Positions 1 to 6,726 of a DNA stretch of 14,200 nucleotides are shown piece by piece. How positions within the stretch are numbered: position 1 is the first letter of the stretch; each line of letters opens with the position of its first letter. The position numbers were made by a program, and so were the translations under genes. Source of the stretch: Lachnospiraceae bacterium (GTDB taxonomy: Bacteria > Bacillota > Clostridia > Lachnospirales > Lachnospiraceae); NCBI GenBank assembly GCA_900759225.1, contig CAAEUM010000126.1:1-14200 (forward strand). The letters run 5' to 3'. The notes under the pieces are model-generated. The model was given only the letters and a program-made list of their open reading frames with translations, was not told where the DNA came from and ran no database searches.

Positions 1-104
1 AGCATCGGGCGTCCGCCCTATGAAGATTTAGGCAGTAAAACGCTTATGAAAGCAAGCTTTCAACGCTTTTTTACTGCCTAAATCTTCGCATGGCTGAACT
101 GTTA
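1..104. repeat. Dispersed palindromic repeat, copy 1 (5' end outside window)
   Basis: The right end (82-104) is identical over 23 bases to 12719-12741 and contains TGAACTGTTA, which also ends the copy at 8328-8370. The core is a long hairpin: 22-40 (GAAGATTTAGGCAGTAAAA) is a perfect 19-base complement of 69-87, with a smaller GAAAG/CTTTC stem (48-52, 57-61) at the tip. The matching left end (TAACAGTTCA) is not visible and probably lies before base 1, or has been lost. No open reading frame is supported. It resembles a REP- or MITE-like intergenic element; that class is an inference. Confidence 0.65.
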
Positions 105-131
105 CATAAAATTTCGTTTTTTTTGAAATTT

Positions 132-153
132 AACCGAAAAATTTTCGGTTTTT
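132..153 (+). terminator. Intrinsic terminator of an upstream gene outside the window
   Basis: AACCGAAA (132-139) pairs with TTTCGGTT (143-150) around a tiny loop, and the stem runs straight into a T tract (149-153). It lies 44 bases before the livJ -35 box, so it would insulate the liv operon from transcription entering from the left. A further AAATTTC/GAAATTT inverted repeat (109-115, 125-131) lies just before it. Confidence 0.6.
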
Positions 154-196
154 ATTCTTGCATTTACAAAAAAACGCACCAATCTTTATAAAAAGG

Positions 197-225
197 TTGA
201 CAATCCAATTTGAAATTTTTATAAT
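197..225 (+). promoter_or_regulatory. Consensus sigma-A promoter of the liv operon
   Basis: A perfect TTGACA (197-202) and a perfect TATAAT (220-225) are separated by 17 bases. Transcription should begin near 232, giving a leader of about 38 bases to the livJ start. GGAGG (257-261) sits 8 bases before the ATG. A fully consensus promoter suggests strong expression unless a repressor acts; I see no clear operator. Confidence 0.85.
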
Positions 226-269
226 GTATAAAGCTTTAATGTGAAAAAGCGATAGAGGAGGAAAGAATT

Positions 270-1487
270 ATGAAGAGGAAATTTTTAAGCTTTGGTCTTG
301 CAGCTGTTATGGCAGCATCTCTTACAGCCTGCGGCGGCGGTGCTTCTGAAACCACAGCAGCAAAGGACGGAGCAGCTACGGAAGCAGCAAAGGACGGAGA
401 AAAGGCAGCAGCGGACGGCGCTGTATTTAAGATCGGTTCCAGCGGCCCTCTTACAGGCGGTGCAGCTGTATACGGTATGGCTGTACAGCATGGTGCAGAG
501 ATCGCAGTAAAAGAGATCAACGAGGCCGGCGGTATCAACGGCTATCAGATTGAATATCAGTTCCAGGATGATGAGCATGATGCTGAAAAGGCAGTGAATG
601 CTTACAATACATTAAAGGACTGGGGGATGCAGATTTTTGCAGGTACCACAACCTCCGCTCCCTGTATCGCAGTTGCAGATAAGACAGCGGCAGATAATAT
701 GTTCCAGATCACTCCATCCGGTTCCGCTGTAGAGTGTGCAGCAAACCCAAATGTATTCCGTATCTGCTTTGCTGATCCGGATCAGGGTGTTGCTTCTGCA
801 ACCTACATTGGTGAAAACAAGCTGGCTACTAAGATCGCAGTTATTTATGACAGCTCTGATGTATATTCCAGCGGTATTTACGAAAAATTCGTTCAGGAAG
901 CAGGAAATCAGGGCCTTGAGATCGTAGCTGCTGAGGCATTTACAGCAGACAATAATAAGGATTTCTCCACTCAGCTTCAGAAGGCAAAGGATGCCGGGGC
1001 TGAAATGGTATTCCTTCCTATTTATTACACAGAGGCTTCTCTGATCCTTCAGCAGGCTTCCACCATGGGCTTTGCTCCAATGTTCTTCGGCTGTGACGGT
1101 ATGGACGGTATCCTGCAGGTTGAAAACTTTGATACCAGCCTTGCAGAGGGACTGATGCTCCTTACCCCGTTTGCAGCAGATGCAACGGATGATCTGACTG
1201 TAAACTTTGTAAAGAAATACCAGGAGGCATACGGTGAGACTCCGATCCAGTTTGCAGCTGATTCCTATGATGCGATCTATGCGATCAAGGCAGCAGCAGA
1301 AGATGCAGGGATCACTCCGGATATGTCTGTAAGCGATATCTGTGAGGCATTAAAGGCTTCTATGGTAAAGGTTTCCGTAGATGGTCTGACCGGCGAGGGA
1401 ATGACCTGGTCTGAGAACGGTGAGCCTTCCAAGGCTCCAAAGGCTGTCAAGGTTGTGGATGGTGCTTACACAGCAATGGATAAATAA
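270..1487 (+). CDS. livJ: Branched-chain amino acid ABC transporter, substrate-binding lipoprotein
   Basis: This is the extracellular binding protein of a LivJHMGF-type importer for leucine, isoleucine, valine or related amino acids. The 405-residue product begins with a lipoprotein signal peptide (MKRK, hydrophobic stretch, lipobox LTAC), so Cys21 would be lipidated and the protein tethered outside the membrane. A low-complexity Ala/Lys/Asp/Gly/Glu linker (about 25-50) includes a direct DNA repeat of 15 bases (357-371 and 384-398). The rest (about 52-385) is a type-1 periplasmic-binding fold (Peripla_BP_6 family), with the typical SGPLTG start, an INEAGGING segment and a GTTTS ligand-loop motif (125-129). 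It is the first gene after a consensus promoter and is followed by a strong hairpin before livH. The exact ligand cannot be read; HAAT-type relatives also bind amides or other amino acids. Confidence 0.92.
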   Translation: MKRKFLSFGLAAVMAASLTACGGGASETTAAKDGAATEAAKDGEKAAADGAVFKIGSSGPLTGGAAVYGMAVQHGAEIAVKEINEAGGINGYQIEYQFQDDEHDAEKAVNAYNTLKDWGMQIFAGTTTSAPCIAVADKTAADNMFQITPSGSAVECAANPNVFRICFADPDQGVASATYIGENKLATKIAVIYDSSDVYSSGIYEKFVQEAGNQGLEIVAAEAFTADNNKDFSTQLQKAKDAGAEMVFLPIYYTEASLILQQASTMGFAPMFFGCDGMDGILQVENFDTSLAEGLMLLTPFAADATDDLTVNFVKKYQEAYGETPIQFAADSYDAIYAIKAAAEDAGITPDMSVSDICEALKASMVKVSVDGLTGEGMTWSENGEPSKAPKAVKVVDGAYTAMDK

Positions 1488-1498
1488 ATGAGTTCTCA

Positions 1499-1550
1499 TA
1501 TAGGATTGACCCAGAAAGGGTTGTCGCAATGACAACCCTTTTGTCCTATA
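1499..1550 (+). other. Intercistronic hairpin between livJ and livH (attenuator or 3' stabiliser)
   Basis: AAAGGGTTGTC (1515-1525) pairs perfectly with GACAACCCTTT (1531-1541) around a 5-base loop, and TATAGGA (1499-1505) pairs with TCCTATA (1544-1550) outside it, leaving an asymmetric internal loop. Only TTTT directly trails the inner stem, so full termination is unlikely. In binding-protein transporters such hairpins after the first gene are known to give partial termination or protect the upstream mRNA, keeping the binding protein in excess. That role is inferred here. Confidence 0.65.
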
Positions 1551-1581
1551 AAGCGGGGATAGAAGAAAAAGAGGTGTATGT

Positions 1582-2463
1582 ATGGGCTTTCTTAACTATT
1601 TGATCAGTGGCATAAGCTTAGGAAGTGTTTATGCCATCATCGCATTAGGCTATACCATGGTATATGGAATTGCCAAAATGCTGAATTTCGCTCACGGTGA
1701 TGTTATCATGATTGGAAGCTACGTGGTGTTTGTCACAGTAAGCTCCATGGGCCTTCCGCCCCTTCTTGGCGTACTGCTGTCGGTGGTGGTATGCACAATA
1801 CTGGGAATGGTGATTGAACGCGTGGCGTATAAGCCCCTGCGCAGCGCCCCGCCGCTGGCTGTATTGATCACGGCGATCGGTGTCAGCTATCTTCTGCAGA
1901 ATATTGCGCTGCTTATATTTGGAGCAGATACAAAATCCTTTACTTCCGTTGTATCTGTACCGGCTGTAAAGCTGGCGGGAGGCCAGCTGATCATTACAGG
2001 GGAGACGATCGTAACCGTTCTTTCCTGTATTGTGATCATGGTGTGTCTTACCAGCTTTATCAACAGATCCAAGGCAGGACAGGCAATGCTGGCTGTTTCC
2101 GAGGACAAGGGGGCTGCAACCCTTATGGGCATCAATGTAAACGGGACCATTGCCCTTACATTTGCGATCGGTTCTGCCCTGGCAGCCATTGCAGGCGTGC
2201 TTTTATGCTCCGCCTATCCCTCCCTTACCCCTTATACTGGTTCCATGCCGGGTATTAAGGCCTTTGTGGCAGCTGTATTTGGAGGAATCGGTTCGATTCC
2301 CGGGGCATTTATCGGCGGCCTTCTTTTAGGCGTGATCGAGATCCTGTCAAAGGCCTATATTTCATCCCAGCTGTCAGATGCCATTGTGTTCTCTGTCCTG
2401 ATCATTGTGCTTTTGGTGAAGCCTACGGGAATCCTTGGCAGACAGATCAATGAGAAAGTGTAG
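1582..2463 (+). CDS. livH: Branched-chain amino acid ABC transporter permease LivH
   Basis: One of the two membrane subunits that form the translocation path of the Liv importer. The 293-residue product is very hydrophobic, with about eight membrane segments, and carries the family signature NFAHGD (35-40) after the first helix, the segment KPLRSAPPLAVL, and a cytoplasmic loop near RSKAGQAMLAVSEDK that in this family contacts the ATPases. Length fits LivH (about 290-310). A second ATG at 1578 is out of frame; GAGGTG at 1571-1576 supports 1582. It ends in TAG immediately before the possible GTG of livM, so translation of the two permeases is probably coupled. Confidence 0.93.
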   Translation: MGFLNYLISGISLGSVYAIIALGYTMVYGIAKMLNFAHGDVIMIGSYVVFVTVSSMGLPPLLGVLLSVVVCTILGMVIERVAYKPLRSAPPLAVLITAIGVSYLLQNIALLIFGADTKSFTSVVSVPAVKLAGGQLIITGETIVTVLSCIVIMVCLTSFINRSKAGQAMLAVSEDKGAATLMGINVNGTIALTFAIGSALAAIAGVLLCSAYPSLTPYTGSMPGIKAFVAAVFGGIGSIPGAFIGGLLLGVIEILSKAYISSQLSDAIVFSVLIIVLLVKPTGILGRQINEKV

Positions 2464-2472
2464 GTGGCAGTT

Positions 2473-3540
2473 ATGAAGAGCAGAGCAAAACAGAAAACAT
2501 TTGTTAATAATATGATAACATTTGCCATTGTCATTGCCGCGTACATTGTTGCACAGGTTATGATAGGGACAGGGCAGATGTCAAGCCTGATGAAGGGCCT
2601 TCTTGTCCCCTTCTGTATTTACGCCATTATGGCTGTATCCTTAAACCTGACGGTAGGCTTCCTTGGAGAGCTGAGCCTGGGCCATGCAGGCTTTATGTGT
2701 GTGGGCGCTTTTTCCGGAGCCCTGTTTTCAAAGTGCATGAAGGGTGTCATTGACCCCACTTTATCTCTGGTGATCGCAGTGCTGATCGCAGCTGTTGTGG
2801 CTGCTGTATTCGGCGTCCTGATCGGAATCCCGGTGCTGCGCTTAAAGGGTGACTATCTGGCCATTGTGACCCTGGCCTTCGGCGAGATCATCAAGAATCT
2901 GATCAATGCGGTATACCTTGGCAGGGATTCTTCTGGCTTTCATATTTCCTTTAAGGACAGCCTTTCCTTAAACCTGGACGAAGGAGGGGAGGTGCTGATC
3001 AAGGGAGCACAGGGTATTACGGGGACTCCTCAGGCGTCTACCTTTACCATTGGCGTGATCCTTCTTCTGATCACCCTGTTTATTGTAATGAATCTGGTAA
3101 ATTCACGTACAGGCCGGGCAATTACAGCAATCCGCGACAACCGGATCGCAGCGGAATCCATCGGCATCAATATTACTAAGTATAAGCTTCTGGCGTTCTC
3201 CCTGTCTGCTTCCCTGGCAGGTGTTGCAGGTGCTCTCTATGCACATAATCTGACAACCCTGACAGCTCTTCCGAAGAATTTTGGCTATAACCAGTCTATT
3301 ATGATTCTTGTGTATGTGGTCTTAGGCGGGATTGGAAGCATCCGCGGTTCTGTCATTGCGGCAGTTGTCCTTTATATGCTGCCTGAGATGCTGCGCGGTT
3401 TAAGCAATTACCGTATGCTGATCTATGCGGTTGTGCTGATCCTGGCAATGCTCTTTAACTCCGCACCTCAGTTTGTGGCTTTCAGGGAGCGTATGGCAGC
3501 AAAATACGGAAGAAAGAAACCGGCAAAGGAGGCAGCATGA
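2473..3540 (+). CDS. livM: Branched-chain amino acid ABC transporter permease LivM
   Basis: The partner permease of LivH. The product (355 residues from this start) has about nine hydrophobic segments, the LivM signature around SLNLTVGFLGELSLGHAG, and a coupling-loop segment (GRAITAIRDNRIAAESIGIN). A GTG at 2464, directly after the livH stop, is in frame and would add three residues. I prefer ATG 2473 because AGGTGG (2462-2467) lies 5 bases before it, whereas GTG 2464 would sit inside that site. The gene has a larger extracytoplasmic insert (about DSLSLNLDEGGE) than LivH, normal for LivM. The basic C-terminal tail (KYGRKKPAK) is cytoplasmic. Confidence 0.92.
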   Translation: MKSRAKQKTFVNNMITFAIVIAAYIVAQVMIGTGQMSSLMKGLLVPFCIYAIMAVSLNLTVGFLGELSLGHAGFMCVGAFSGALFSKCMKGVIDPTLSLVIAVLIAAVVAAVFGVLIGIPVLRLKGDYLAIVTLAFGEIIKNLINAVYLGRDSSGFHISFKDSLSLNLDEGGEVLIKGAQGITGTPQASTFTIGVILLLITLFIVMNLVNSRTGRAITAIRDNRIAAESIGINITKYKLLAFSLSASLAGVAGALYAHNLTTLTALPKNFGYNQSIMILVYVVLGGIGSIRGSVIAAVVLYMLPEMLRGLSNYRMLIYAVVLILAMLFNSAPQFVAFRERMAAKYGRKKPAKEAA

Positions 3541-3541
3541 C

Positions 3542-4300
3542 ATGGCATTACTGGAAGTAAAAAATTTAAGCATTGCCTTCGGCGGCTTAAAGGCCGTTGA
3601 CGGCTTCCATATTGATATTGAGAAGGGGCAGCTTTACGGGCTTATTGGCCCCAACGGAGCTGGAAAGACGACCGTCTTTAATCTTCTCACGGGTGTCTAT
3701 AAGCCGGATACAGGCAGTATTGAGCTGGGGGGCACAAATATTGCAGGAAAGAAGACAACGGAGATCAATCAGGCAGGTATCGCAAGAACCTTCCAGAACA
3801 TCCGCCTGTTTAAGGACATGTCGGTGCTTGACAATGTAAAGGCAGGCCTTCATAACCGTCACCGTTACTCCACCCTGGAGGGGATCCTCCGCCTTCCAAG
3901 GTACCGGAAGGTAGAGAAGGAAATGGATGAGTGGGCAATGGAGCTTTTAAAGGTCTTTGATCTGGAAAAGGAATGTGATTTTAAGGCATCCAACCTTCCT
4001 TATGGAAAGCAGCGCAAGCTGGAGATAGCCAGAGCCCTTGCAACCGAGCCGAGGCTTCTTCTTCTGGACGAGCCTGCAGCCGGCATGAATCCAAATGAGA
4101 CGGCAGAGCTAATGGAAACCATCCGTTTTGTCCGCGATACCTTTGACATGACGATTTTGCTGATCGAGCATGATATGAAGCTGGTAAGCGGTATCTGTGA
4201 GAAGCTGACGGTGCTGAACTTTGGCCAGGTGCTCTGTGAAGGGCCTACCAGTCAGGTACTTAAAAATCCTGAGGTTATAAAGGCATATCTTGGTGAATAA
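3542..4300 (+). CDS. livG: Branched-chain amino acid ABC transporter ATPase LivG
   Basis: Cytoplasmic ATP-binding subunit that powers the LivHM channel. The 252-residue product has Walker A GPNGAGKT (36-43), a LivG-type signature LPYGKQ (152-157) in place of LSGGQ, Walker B LLLLDEP with catalytic Glu177, and the switch His210 in IEHDM. The reading frame is open further upstream (to 3473), but that part overlaps livM. AAAGGAGG (3525-3532), 9 bases before ATG 3542, and the family alignment (MALLEVKNLS) fix the start. Only one base separates the livM stop from this ATG. A C-terminal LivG-like segment (VLCEGPTSQVLKNPEVIKAYLGE) is complete. Confidence 0.94.
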   Translation: MALLEVKNLSIAFGGLKAVDGFHIDIEKGQLYGLIGPNGAGKTTVFNLLTGVYKPDTGSIELGGTNIAGKKTTEINQAGIARTFQNIRLFKDMSVLDNVKAGLHNRHRYSTLEGILRLPRYRKVEKEMDEWAMELLKVFDLEKECDFKASNLPYGKQRKLEIARALATEPRLLLLDEPAAGMNPNETAELMETIRFVRDTFDMTILLIEHDMKLVSGICEKLTVLNFGQVLCEGPTSQVLKNPEVIKAYLGE

Positions 4301-4314
4301 GGAGGAGAGAACAG

Positions 4315-5025
4315 ATGGCTATGCTTGAGGTCAGGGACCTGGAGGTTTACTACGGTGTGATTCAGGCGCTGAAGGGAATCTCCTTTGAGGTTCAGGAGGG
4401 TGAGATCATTGCCCTGATCGGTGCAAACGGGGCAGGAAAGACTACAACCCTGCATACGATTACAGGGCTTCTTCCCTCTGCAGCAGGAAGCATTGTATAT
4501 GAGGGAAAGGATATTACAAAAACACCGGGCTATAAATTAGTGGGGATGGGCATTGCCCATGTCCCGGAGGGCCGCCGGGTTTTTGCAACTCTTACAGTGC
4601 TGCAGAATTTGAAGATGGGAGCTTATACCCGGAAGGATAAGGATGAGATTGAAAAGACGCTGGAAATGATCTACACCCGTTTTCCGCGTTTAAAGGAGAG
4701 GAAAAACCAGCTGGCAGGAACTCTTTCCGGCGGTGAGCAGCAGATGCTGGCTATGGGCCGTGCACTTATGAGCCACCCAAGGATGATCGTGCTGGATGAG
4801 CCTTCCATGGGACTTTCTCCTATCTATGTAAATGAGATTTTTGATATTATCCAGAAGATCAATGCAGACGGCACCACAGTCCTTCTGGTGGAGCAGAACG
4901 CGAAAAAGGCGCTGTCCATTGCAGACCGGGCATATGTCCTGGAAACAGGAAAGATTGCCTTAAGCGGTGATGCAAAAGAGCTGATGGACAATGACCAGGT
5001 GAAGAAGGCTTATTTAAGCGAGTAG
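4315..5025 (+). CDS. livF: Branched-chain amino acid ABC transporter ATPase LivF
   Basis: Second ATPase of the Liv importer, forming a heterodimer with LivG. The 236-residue product has Walker A GANGAGKT (36-43), the canonical signature LSGGEQQ (137-143), Walker B with Glu162 in LDEP, and LLVEQNA, where the usual switch histidine is replaced by Gln, as is typical of LivF. The LivF hallmark HVPEGRRVF is present. GGAGGAGAG (4301-4309) lies just before ATG 4315; a second ATG at 4321 is in frame but farther from it. It is the last gene of the operon; an inverted repeat with a T-rich tail follows at 5040-5082. Confidence 0.94.
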   Translation: MAMLEVRDLEVYYGVIQALKGISFEVQEGEIIALIGANGAGKTTTLHTITGLLPSAAGSIVYEGKDITKTPGYKLVGMGIAHVPEGRRVFATLTVLQNLKMGAYTRKDKDEIEKTLEMIYTRFPRLKERKNQLAGTLSGGEQQMLAMGRALMSHPRMIVLDEPSMGLSPIYVNEIFDIIQKINADGTTVLLVEQNAKKALSIADRAYVLETGKIALSGDAKELMDNDQVKKAYLSE

Positions 5026-5028
5026 CAA

Positions 5029-5056
5029 CATAAGGCTTTCCCCCCTTGCATATACT
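5029..5056 (+). promoter_or_regulatory. Candidate sigma-E (sporulation) promoter of spoIVA
   Basis: CATAAG (5029-5034) and CATATACT (5049-5056) are separated by 14 bases, approximating the Bacillus sigma-E pattern (-35 with an ATA core, -10 CATACAAT, short spacer). Established knowledge: spoIVA of Bacillus is transcribed by sigma-E in the mother cell. A start near 5063 would begin the mRNA inside the loop or at the right arm of the hairpin, leaving the ribosome site unpaired. The match is imperfect and the assignment tentative. Confidence 0.4.
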
Positions 5057-5082
5057 GTAGAAATATGCAAGGGGGTATTTTT
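5040..5082 (+). terminator. liv operon terminator overlapping the spoIVA ribosome site
   Basis: CCCCCTTGCATAT (5041-5053) is a perfect 13-base complement of ATATGCAAGGGGG (5063-5075), with a 9-base loop, followed directly by TATTTTT (5076-5082). This has the form of an intrinsic terminator for livF. Its right arm holds AAGGGGG (5069-5075), the only plausible ribosome site for spoIVA, and its T tract abuts the spoIVA ATG. Read-through liv mRNA would therefore have the spoIVA ribosome site locked in the stem. Confidence 0.7.
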
Positions 5083-6558
5083 ATGGACAATTTTAATGTA
5101 TACAGGGATATCCAGGCCAGGACCGGAGGGGAGATATACATAGGGGTGGTGGGGCCTGTACGCACAGGGAAATCTACCTTTATCAAGCGCTTTATGGAGC
5201 TTCTTGTGCTTCCCACCATGGAGGATGAACATATGCGCACCGTAAGCAGGGATGAGCTTCCCCAGAGCTCTGCGGGAAAGACCATTATGACGACGGAGCC
5301 CAAATTTATTCCAAAGGAGGCAGCGTCTATCAGCCTGGCAGAGGGCATTGAGGCCAGGATCCGCTTGGTGGACTGTGTGGGCTTTATGGTTGATGGGGCG
5401 TTTGGCCATGTGGAAAACGGGGAAGAGCGGATGGTAAAGACGCCCTGGCTTGATTATGAGATCCCCTTTACCCAGGCTGCAGAAATGGGCACCCGAAAGG
5501 TGATCAATGACCATTCCACTATGGGAATCGTAGTGACAACCGACGGAAGCTTCGGGGATATTAAGCGGCAGGGATATCTGGGGGCAGAGCGGCAGGCGAT
5601 TGAAGAATTAAAGAGAATTGGTAAGCCCTTCATTATCCTTCTAAATTCCGTAAAGCCCTATTCGGACGAGGCCACCAGGCTTTCAAAGGAGTTAATGGAA
5701 ACCTACAACGTATCAGTGCTTCCTGTAAACTGCGAGCAGTTAAAGCGGGAGGATATTTTCCATATTCTGGAGCGTGTCCTGAAGGAATTCCCAGTGACAG
5801 AGATGGACTTTTTTATCCCCAAATGGCTGGAGATTCTTCCCTCCTCCCACTGGTTAAAGAGTCAGGTGATCGAGGCGGTAAAAGAAGTAATTGCAGGTGT
5901 AAGCCAGATGAAGGACGTAGCAGGGCAGCTGGCAGCTCAGAGTCAGGAGGCCATTAAATCAATGTCAGTGCGCACCATGCAGATGGCAGATGGGCGGGTC
6001 CTGGTGCAGGTAGATATGGATGACGGCCATTATTACCGTATTTTAAGTGATTATGTAGGTCTTCCCATTGATGGGGAATATGAGCTGATGCAGACCTTAA
6101 GCCGCCTTTCCTCTATGCAGAAGGAGTATGAGAAGGTGAAAAATGCCTTGATCCAGGTGCGATTAAAGGGCTATGGGGTTGTGACACCGGAGCGGGGGGA
6201 GATTATGCTGGATGAACCTCAGCTTGTTAAGCACGGAAATAAATATGGTGTTAAGATGAAGGCGGAGGCCCCCTCCATTAACCTGATCAAGGCCCACATT
6301 GAAACGGAGATTGCCCCCATTGTGGGAAGTGAGCAGCAGGCAAAGGACTTAATTGCCTACATCCGGGAAAATGCCAAGGAGGGGGAGGATGGGATCTGGA
6401 GCACCAATATTTTCGGCAAATCCATTGAGCAGATCGTGGAGGATGGGATCCAGGCGAAGGTATCCCAGCTGACGGAAGACTGCCAGATGAAGCTTCAGGA
6501 TACCCTTCAGAAGATCATCAATGACAGTAGCGGGGGCATGATATGCATTATTATTTGA
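5083..6558 (+). CDS. spoIVA: Stage IV sporulation protein A, coat-morphogenetic ATPase
   Basis: SpoIVA polymerises on the forespore surface, using ATP, to form the basement layer of the spore coat; it acts in the mother cell. The 491-residue product matches the family length (492 in B. subtilis). It has Walker A GPVRTGKS (24-31, Lys30), a TT pair at 70-71 and an Asp97 in VDCVGF; from memory these are the same numbers as the B. subtilis ATPase residues. The N-terminal domain is related to translation-factor GTPases; the middle and C-terminal domains follow, ending in a hydrophobic tail (GGMICIII). An upstream in-frame ATG at 5065 lies inside the hairpin and has no ribosome site; AAGGGGG before 5083 and the family start (MDNFNVYRDIQ) support 5083. 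It is a single gene between liv and the nuclease gene. Confidence 0.95.
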   Translation: MDNFNVYRDIQARTGGEIYIGVVGPVRTGKSTFIKRFMELLVLPTMEDEHMRTVSRDELPQSSAGKTIMTTEPKFIPKEAASISLAEGIEARIRLVDCVGFMVDGAFGHVENGEERMVKTPWLDYEIPFTQAAEMGTRKVINDHSTMGIVVTTDGSFGDIKRQGYLGAERQAIEELKRIGKPFIILLNSVKPYSDEATRLSKELMETYNVSVLPVNCEQLKREDIFHILERVLKEFPVTEMDFFIPKWLEILPSSHWLKSQVIEAVKEVIAGVSQMKDVAGQLAAQSQEAIKSMSVRTMQMADGRVLVQVDMDDGHYYRILSDYVGLPIDGEYELMQTLSRLSSMQKEYEKVKNALIQVRLKGYGVVTPERGEIMLDEPQLVKHGNKYGVKMKAEAPSINLIKAHIETEIAPIVGSEQQAKDLIAYIRENAKEGEDGIWSTNIFGKSIEQIVEDGIQAKVSQLTEDCQMKLQDTLQKIINDSSGGMICIII

Positions 6559-6571
6559 TGGGAATGTAATA

Positions 6572-6601
6572 TTGCATTTTATCCTCTGAATGTGATATAC
6601 T
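6572..6601 (+). promoter_or_regulatory. Sigma-A promoter (extended -10) for the beta-CASP nuclease gene
   Basis: TTGCAT (6572-6577) and TATACT (6596-6601) are separated by 18 bases, and TG at 6593-6594 makes an extended -10. A start near 6608 gives a leader of about 119 bases. The promoter begins 14 bases after the spoIVA stop, so the nuclease gene need not depend on the sporulation transcript. Confidence 0.65.
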
Positions 6602-6613
6602 ATATGAAGAATT

Positions 6614-6655
6614 GACAGAATATTTGACGGTGTTTCGTCCCTCTGTCTAAGACAG
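6614..6655 (+). other. Leader with two competing hairpins before the nuclease gene
   Basis: GACAGA (6614-6619) can pair with TCTGTC (6642-6647), enclosing a GACG/CGTC stem (6626-6629, 6636-6639). The same CTGTC (6643-6647) can instead pair with a second GACAG (6651-6655) across a TAA loop. Neither is followed by a T tract, so this does not look like a terminator. It may be a structured 5' untranslated region or chance; no known riboswitch was recognised. Confidence 0.35.
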
Positions 6656-6726
6656 TCTGAATTGAAATGCTGCGGTATTTATGGATATTTTTGGGGGCAA
6701 AATTTCATACAGAGGGGAGAATGCAT

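Noticed and set aside
132..156. CodY-like box near the liv promoter (AATTTTC)
   Set aside because: Only the left half matches the CodY consensus; the right half does not. The segment is better explained as the terminator stem and T tract.
357..398. Tandem 15-base repeat as a mobile or regulatory element
   Set aside because: It encodes the repetitive AAKDG linker of the binding protein and is adequately explained as local duplication in a low-complexity linker.
5014..5514. Minus-strand open frames of 112 and 166 codons over the spoIVA start
   Set aside because: They overlap a well-supported conserved gene, lack recognisable domains, and read as antisense shadows.
6612..6651. Second promoter at TTGACA (6612-6617) or TTGACG (6624-6629)
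   Set aside because: No acceptable -10 box lies 15-19 bases downstream of either; the TTGCAT/TATACT pair upstream is far better.
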